Source: DUZB01 sp964407525
Lineage (GTDB): Bacteria > Desulfobacterota > DSM-4660 > Desulfatiglandales > Desulfatiglandaceae
DNA length: 9,408 bases
Direction: 5' to 3'
NCBI GenBank assembly: GCA_964407525.1
Contig: CAYOWC010000195.1
Coordinates: 1 to 9,408 of the forward strand
Shown here: positions 6,638 through 9,408 of the stretch, piece after piece
How the letters are laid out: every line of letters starts with the position of its first letter
Numbering within the stretch: position 1 is the stretch's first letter
Made by a program: the position numbers and the translations under genes
The notes under the pieces: model-generated
The model's database searches: none
What the model was told of the DNA's origin: nothing
What the model saw: the letters and a program-made list of their open reading frames with translations, nothing else

Positions 6638-6777
6638 TTTCCATCCAGAAATGGCCCTTTTCCGCAATCTCGGCGTCAAGCGGCGGGTTTCCTTGTGCGA
6701 CGTACTATCGTACGTCTCCGCACAAACCCTTGTTTTCCTTGACCTTGCGAAAAATTGCTCATTTCTGAATTGGAAAC
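6637..6777. repeat. ~141-bp imperfect palindromic repeat element
   Basis: The arms of this long intergenic palindrome are nested and interrupted by small bulges. GTTTCCA...CAGAAATG (6637-6653) pairs with CATTTCTG...TGGAAAC (6760-6777). TTTTCCGCAA (6658-6667) pairs with TTGCGAAAAA (6745-6754). GTCAAG (6675-6680) pairs with CTTGAC (6738-6743), GGGTTT (6685-6690) with AAACCC (6724-6729), and TGTGCG (6694-6699) with CGCACA (6719-6724). At the centre GACGTAC (6699-6705) faces GTACGTC (6710-6716) around TATC. It begins at the last base of the eno stop codon. There is no U-tract, so a rho-independent terminator is not supported. It looks like a REP/MITE-type mobile repeat that could also fold in RNA and protect or separate the eno message. 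Frames running across it are shadows. Confidence 0.8.
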
Positions 6778-6868
6778 CCGCAGTGCCCAAAGTATCATTA
6801 ATGGATGGGCGCTCTCTAACAAGTGAAATTGAAAATTACGGAATTTATGAATTACGGAGAAATGAAGA

Positions 6869-7123
6869 ATGGCATATGATGCAAGCAAGGATAAGGTGCT
6901 GGCCAATTGGGAGAATGAGGAAACCGGTCTGCAGCTTTCCATTAATCAATATGGAGAAGGAGAACCTAAACTACAGGTGGGGCCAAGGAGCTACACCAAG
7001 AAAGATGGGAGTAAAAGCAATACCAAAGCGGGCAGGCTCGGAGTTGACGACGTCCTCTGGATAGGTGAAGTGATCGAAGAGGTGGCAGACAAGATGAAAG
7101 ATCTGTTTATCGACGAGGAGTAA
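6869..7123 (+). CDS. Small conserved-looking protein, 84 residues, faintly PC4-like
   Basis: A hydrophilic 84-residue protein with a beta-rich N-terminal half (KVLANWENEETGLQLSINQY; EPKLQVGPRSYTKKDG) and a C-terminal acidic helix (GVDDVLWIGEVIEEVADKMK). This order, basic beta strands followed by a helix, recalls the PC4/YdbC-type single-strand nucleic-acid-binding fold. That comparison is from pattern only and is weak. The start has GGAG (6856-6859) 9 nt upstream, in the segment where ATTACGGA occurs twice. There is no signal peptide or membrane segment, so it should be cytoplasmic. It ends 3 nt before a good intrinsic terminator, which supports a real, separately ended transcript. Function unknown. 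Confidence 0.72.
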   Translation: MAYDASKDKVLANWENEETGLQLSINQYGEGEPKLQVGPRSYTKKDGSKSNTKAGRLGVDDVLWIGEVIEEVADKMKDLFIDEE

Positions 7124-7125
7124 TT

Positions 7126-7168
7126 GCCGGTATTTACGTCGCTCGTTACCCAAATACTGCCTTTTTTT
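7126..7168 (+). terminator. Intrinsic terminator after the 84-residue gene
   Basis: GCCGGTATTT (7126-7135) pairs with AAATACTGCC (7152-7161), with one G-T pair and one mismatch, across a 16-nt loop. Seven Ts follow (7162-7168). It starts two bases after the stop codon, on the strand of the preceding gene. Confidence 0.72.
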
Positions 7169-7696
7169 CCGTCACTTTTTCAAACGCTTCACCATCATTT
7201 CTTGTCAGGTTTGGCATGCAGCGATTATACTTGTCGTATGTGATTTTTTCGCATTTCCGGAAAAGCCAAAAAACCTGCATGTGAGTGCCTACCGAAAGCT
7301 GCGCGATAGAGCGGATAAGCTGGAGGAGAGGATGCGCGAATCCATATTCGGGCGGCGGTTCTAATGAAAAGGAAGACGGTGGTGATTTGAGGCTGGAAGA
7401 TGTAAGTGTCTGTTTTTCTGCCAACAGCGCGAGGTTGTTGATTATATAAGAAAACATGACTTTTGAATTAACAATATGAAAAGGTCTCGACCACAAGATG
7501 CAGTGGGATCGGATAATGAGCAAAATATGCCAAGCATTAGAGGATGGTATTTCTTAAAGATCGTTCCCGTATCCTTATGTTTCTTACTGAACTATTTTTG
7601 ACATATCTATTTTATTACAGTGTTTTCAATCTTAGAAGGGCTGCAAAAGATAGTAGTTCCGACGGCTTTTCCTTAAAAATATTTTTCAGAAAAGAA
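7169..7696. other. 528 bp without a convincing gene; possible decayed coding remnant
   Basis: No frame here has a ribosome site, a recognisable motif and an adequate start together. A minus-strand frame open from 7523 to 7146 begins with TTG, lacks a Shine-Dalgarno sequence and reads as Pro/Ser-rich low-complexity followed by unrelated sequence. On the plus strand, 7260-7364 reads as a charged, helix-like tail (AYRKLRDRADKLEERMRES) ending in a stop, but upstream in that frame the sequence is not protein-like. It could be a fragment of a lost gene. From about 7530 the sequence becomes markedly AT-rich. A 29-nt AT-rich dyad (CTTTTC ... GAAAAG around AAAAATATTTTT, 7666-7694) sits just past the lipoprotein stop codon; it has no U-tract and is at best a weak terminator. 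Confidence 0.5.
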
Positions 7697-8953
7697 CTAA
7701 TCGGCCCATGGAGCAGATTCAATCGCATTTTTTACGTCCACTAGAATTTTTCCAACTTGGGTGGTAACAGGTTCTCCGTCGCTCATTACAAACACCCCCG
7801 CATTGAGCAAAATCGCCCAATAATAGCCGTCCCACTTGGCCATGATGGCGTTATACCCAGGATTTGCGCCATTGTGCCCCACAAACCCATTTTGAAGCAC
7901 ATCTATTCCAAAGCCATAGATACTCGGGTCGCCCGTTTCAAAATCATTTACCTCAGGAGGGGGTGTAAACATCTGTGTCTTCAGTTCATTACTGATGAGC
8001 TCCCCTGTGGCAACAGCCTTCATAAAACGCACAAGGTCCTGAGCCGTCGAAACAATGGAACCGGATCCCAAATCCCATGACATATTCTGAATGCTGTAGT
8101 CTCTCCACAAGGTATCGTTCGGGCAGATATCAGGGACTTTTCCGGCTGGGATGTCGTACCCATGGGCAAAGGGAGAGGGCATGATCGTTTCGTCGTCTCC
8201 TGGAACCGTGGTTCCTGTTAGGCCAAGCCTCTGAATAATCCGTTGGGAAATAAGTTCCTCGTATGTGCTTCCGGTAACTTCCTCCGCGATCATTGCTAGA
8301 ATAGTATAGTTAGTGTTGCTGTAATTGTAATATTGTCCCGGTTCAAACATGACACCGCCCCCGCCCAATTCGTTCGACATATTAATGAGCTCTTGAGGCG
8401 AATAATAGACCGTCAGATCACCGCACAACAGCGCCTCCATGAGCGGCGGGAAATTTTCTTTGTCATAAAGGCCTGATGTCATGTTCAGAAGATTCCTGAT
8501 GGTGATTATATCACTGTTGGGCACAAGGCCCGGAAAAAAATCATCCACCGTATGATCGAGGGTTAGCAAACCCTCATCAACAAGTGTGAGAATCATGGTT
8601 GCGGTAAATGGCTTGCTGACACTCGCGATTCGGCTGTGCGTTTCCAATTTCATGGGCGTCTTTGTCGTCCAGGAGTGCTGGTCCGGATCGGCGATACTGA
8701 AAGCCTCAGCCATTCCCGTTGCAGTTGTGAAATTGGCATCGTCTTCAACCCGCGCAATGCTCAGAATTCCGCCTGGGAATCCATTTTCATTGACGGAACT
8801 CTCGAATGTCTCTGCCACAAGCTGCTTGAAGTCCTCCTGGAAACCGCTCGGGGAGTCGCTGTTAGAACTGCTGCAGCCCAAGCTTAACAGGATAACGGAT
8901 AAGGACAAGAAAAAGGAAACGCACGATACCCACTTGTTTCGTAAATCTTTCAT
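7697..8953 (-). CDS. Lipoprotein serine hydrolase, class C beta-lactamase / D-Ala-D-Ala carboxypeptidase family
   Basis: A 418-residue exported enzyme of the beta-lactamase-related serine hydrolase family (Pfam Beta-lactamase type, which includes DD-carboxypeptidases, EstB-like esterases and AmpC). Residues 1-27 form a signal sequence with a near-lipobox, LSLGC, with Cys27 as the likely lipidated residue, followed by a Ser-rich linker (CSSSNSDSPSG). Catalytic motifs are intact: S111-x-x-K114 in RIASVSKPF, the nucleophile and base; Y211-S-N213 in YYNYSNTNY; and H360-N-G362 in GFVGHNGANPG, equivalent to the KTG box. The HNG version favours esterase or peptidase activity over true cephalosporinase activity. 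Other family marks are LLNMTSGL (155-162) and GSGSIVSTAQDLVRF (296-310). The ATG at 8953 has AGAGG upstream. The PPC-domain gene ends 75 nt upstream on the same strand, suggesting a two-gene unit of envelope proteins. The natural substrate is unknown. Confidence 0.9.
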   Translation of the reverse strand: MKDLRNKWVSCVSFFLSLSVILLSLGCSSSNSDSPSGFQEDFKQLVAETFESSVNENGFPGGILSIARVEDDANFTTATGMAEAFSIADPDQHSWTTKTPMKLETHSRIASVSKPFTATMILTLVDEGLLTLDHTVDDFFPGLVPNSDIITIRNLLNMTSGLYDKENFPPLMEALLCGDLTVYYSPQELINMSNELGGGGVMFEPGQYYNYSNTNYTILAMIAEEVTGSTYEELISQRIIQRLGLTGTTVPGDDETIMPSPFAHGYDIPAGKVPDICPNDTLWRDYSIQNMSWDLGSGSIVSTAQDLVRFMKAVATGELISNELKTQMFTPPPEVNDFETGDPSIYGFGIDVLQNGFVGHNGANPGYNAIMAKWDGYYWAILLNAGVFVMSDGEPVTTQVGKILVDVKNAIESAPWAD

Positions 8954-8974
8954 TGTATTGCCTCTTGATGAAAT

Positions 8975-8999
8975 TAGTTATGGTTCTAAATAGTTATGG
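8975..8999. promoter_or_regulatory. Direct repeat upstream of the lipoprotein gene
   Basis: TAGTTATGG occurs at 8975-8983 and again at 8991-8999, 16 bp apart start to start, in the 75-bp gap between the PPC-domain gene and the serine hydrolase gene. It could be a pair of regulator half-sites. Chance in AT-rich sequence is a fair alternative. Confidence 0.2.
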
Positions 9000-9028
9000 A
9001 ATTGGAAGTCCTTAACACGGTGTGATTT

Positions 9029-9408
9029 TCAGTTGACTGACATGGTATAATCCCCGCTCGCATCCGGTGTGGGTGAAATAGCCGCAAAATAAGATCCCTG
9101 CGCTGCTGTCCAGGATATGACGCCCATCTCCCGACCCACAAAATTACCCTCTGAATCAAACAGGGCCAGAGCATAATTTGAAGGATCGGTAGACACCGCT
9201 ATATTCACCATCTGCCCCGCTACCGCCGCATCAAACCGGTACCAGTCGGATTTAAAAAGAGACACCGTTCCGGTGACTACGTCCCCGGATGCTATAGTGG
9301 GAACCAGGCCTATGGCATACCCCCTGTATCCGCCAAAGAGCACCTTTTCCTTTCCGTCTTCCTGGACCACACGAATACTGCTGTCGCTTCGACTGGTGAT
9401 TCCTTGCA
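9029..9408 (-). CDS. Exported protein with C-terminal PPC-like domain (partial, 5' end outside window)
   Basis: The frame is open to the window edge and lacks its start; the visible part is the C-terminal ~126 residues. An in-frame GTG at 9370 exists but has no reason to be the start, since the frame continues upstream as plausible protein (QGITSRSDSSIR). The segment SLFKSDWYRFDAAVAGQMVN, then IAVSTDPSNYALALFDSEGN, and the ending GDYTMSVN match the bacterial pre-peptidase C-terminal (PPC) pattern: a beta-sandwich in which D-W-Y-x-F begins the domain, an L-x-L-x-D strand sits mid-domain and a G-x-Y-x-x-x-V strand closes it. PPC domains usually sit at the C terminus of secreted peptidases or other extracellular enzymes and are often removed on maturation. 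The catalytic part, if any, lies outside the window, so the protein's role cannot be stated. It is followed by the lipoprotein serine hydrolase. Confidence 0.72.
   Translation of the reverse strand, partial: QGITSRSDSSIRVVQEDGKEKVLFGGYRGYAIGLVPTIASGDVVTGTVSLFKSDWYRFDAAVAGQMVNIAVSTDPSNYALALFDSEGNFVGREMGVISWTAAQGSYFAAISPTPDASGDYTMSVN

Noticed and set aside
6606..7064. Plus-strand frame of 152 codons crossing the palindrome
   Set aside because: It overlaps the enolase end, the palindromic repeat and the 84-residue gene in another frame. Its openness is a by-product of these.
7146..7523. Minus-strand open frame of 125 codons
   Set aside because: It starts with TTG, has no Shine-Dalgarno, is partly Pro/Ser low-complexity and matches no motif I recognise. 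It also runs through most of the terminator of the neighbouring gene (hairpin right arm and U-tract).
7544..7744. Plus-strand 66-codon frame in AT-rich sequence
   Set aside because: No ribosome site, and it overlaps the 3' end of the lipoprotein gene on the other strand. Its hydrophobic look follows from AT-richness.

Overview
The window looks like chromosomal DNA from a Gram-negative anaerobe, most likely of the Desulfobacterota (Desulfobacterales-like). This is inferred from moderate GC, bacterial enolase sequence, salvage-type corrinoid genes, lipoprotein and signal-peptide genes, and intergenic palindromic repeats. It is an inference from gene content, not a proven placement. No rRNA, tRNA, CRISPR array or intact insertion sequence is visible.

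Left part (1-3434, minus strand): a corrinoid-salvage cluster. A 42-residue unknown protein (3434-3306) is followed by a strong intrinsic terminator (3288-3254). Then come a 653-residue secreted fusion of a BtuF-type corrinoid-binding domain with a CbiZ-type adenosylcobinamide amidohydrolase domain (3219-1258) and a CobD-type threonine-phosphate decarboxylase (1215-124). CbiZ chemistry removes the aminopropanol/nucleotide arm of incomplete or foreign corrinoids to give cobyric acid. CobD makes the aminopropanol phosphate needed to rebuild that arm. The pair therefore reads as a capture-and-remodel module. The CbiZ domain sits on a polypeptide with an export signal, which would place remodelling in the periplasm; this is the most interesting point in the window.

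Middle part (3715-7123, plus strand): an arginase-fold metallohydrolase of unknown substrate with all six expected metal ligands, a 91-residue three-helix membrane protein, enolase (eno), and an 84-residue soluble protein with a faint PC4-like look. Enolase and the 84-residue gene are separated by a ~141-bp imperfect palindrome that begins at the enolase stop codon. The 84-residue gene ends in an intrinsic terminator.

Right part (7169-9408): about 530 bp with no convincing gene, then two minus-strand genes for exported proteins. The first in transcription order is the C-terminal part of a protein with a PPC-like beta domain, cut by the window edge. The second is a lipoprotein serine hydrolase of the class C beta-lactamase / D-alanyl-D-alanine carboxypeptidase family with SxxK, YxN and HxG motifs.
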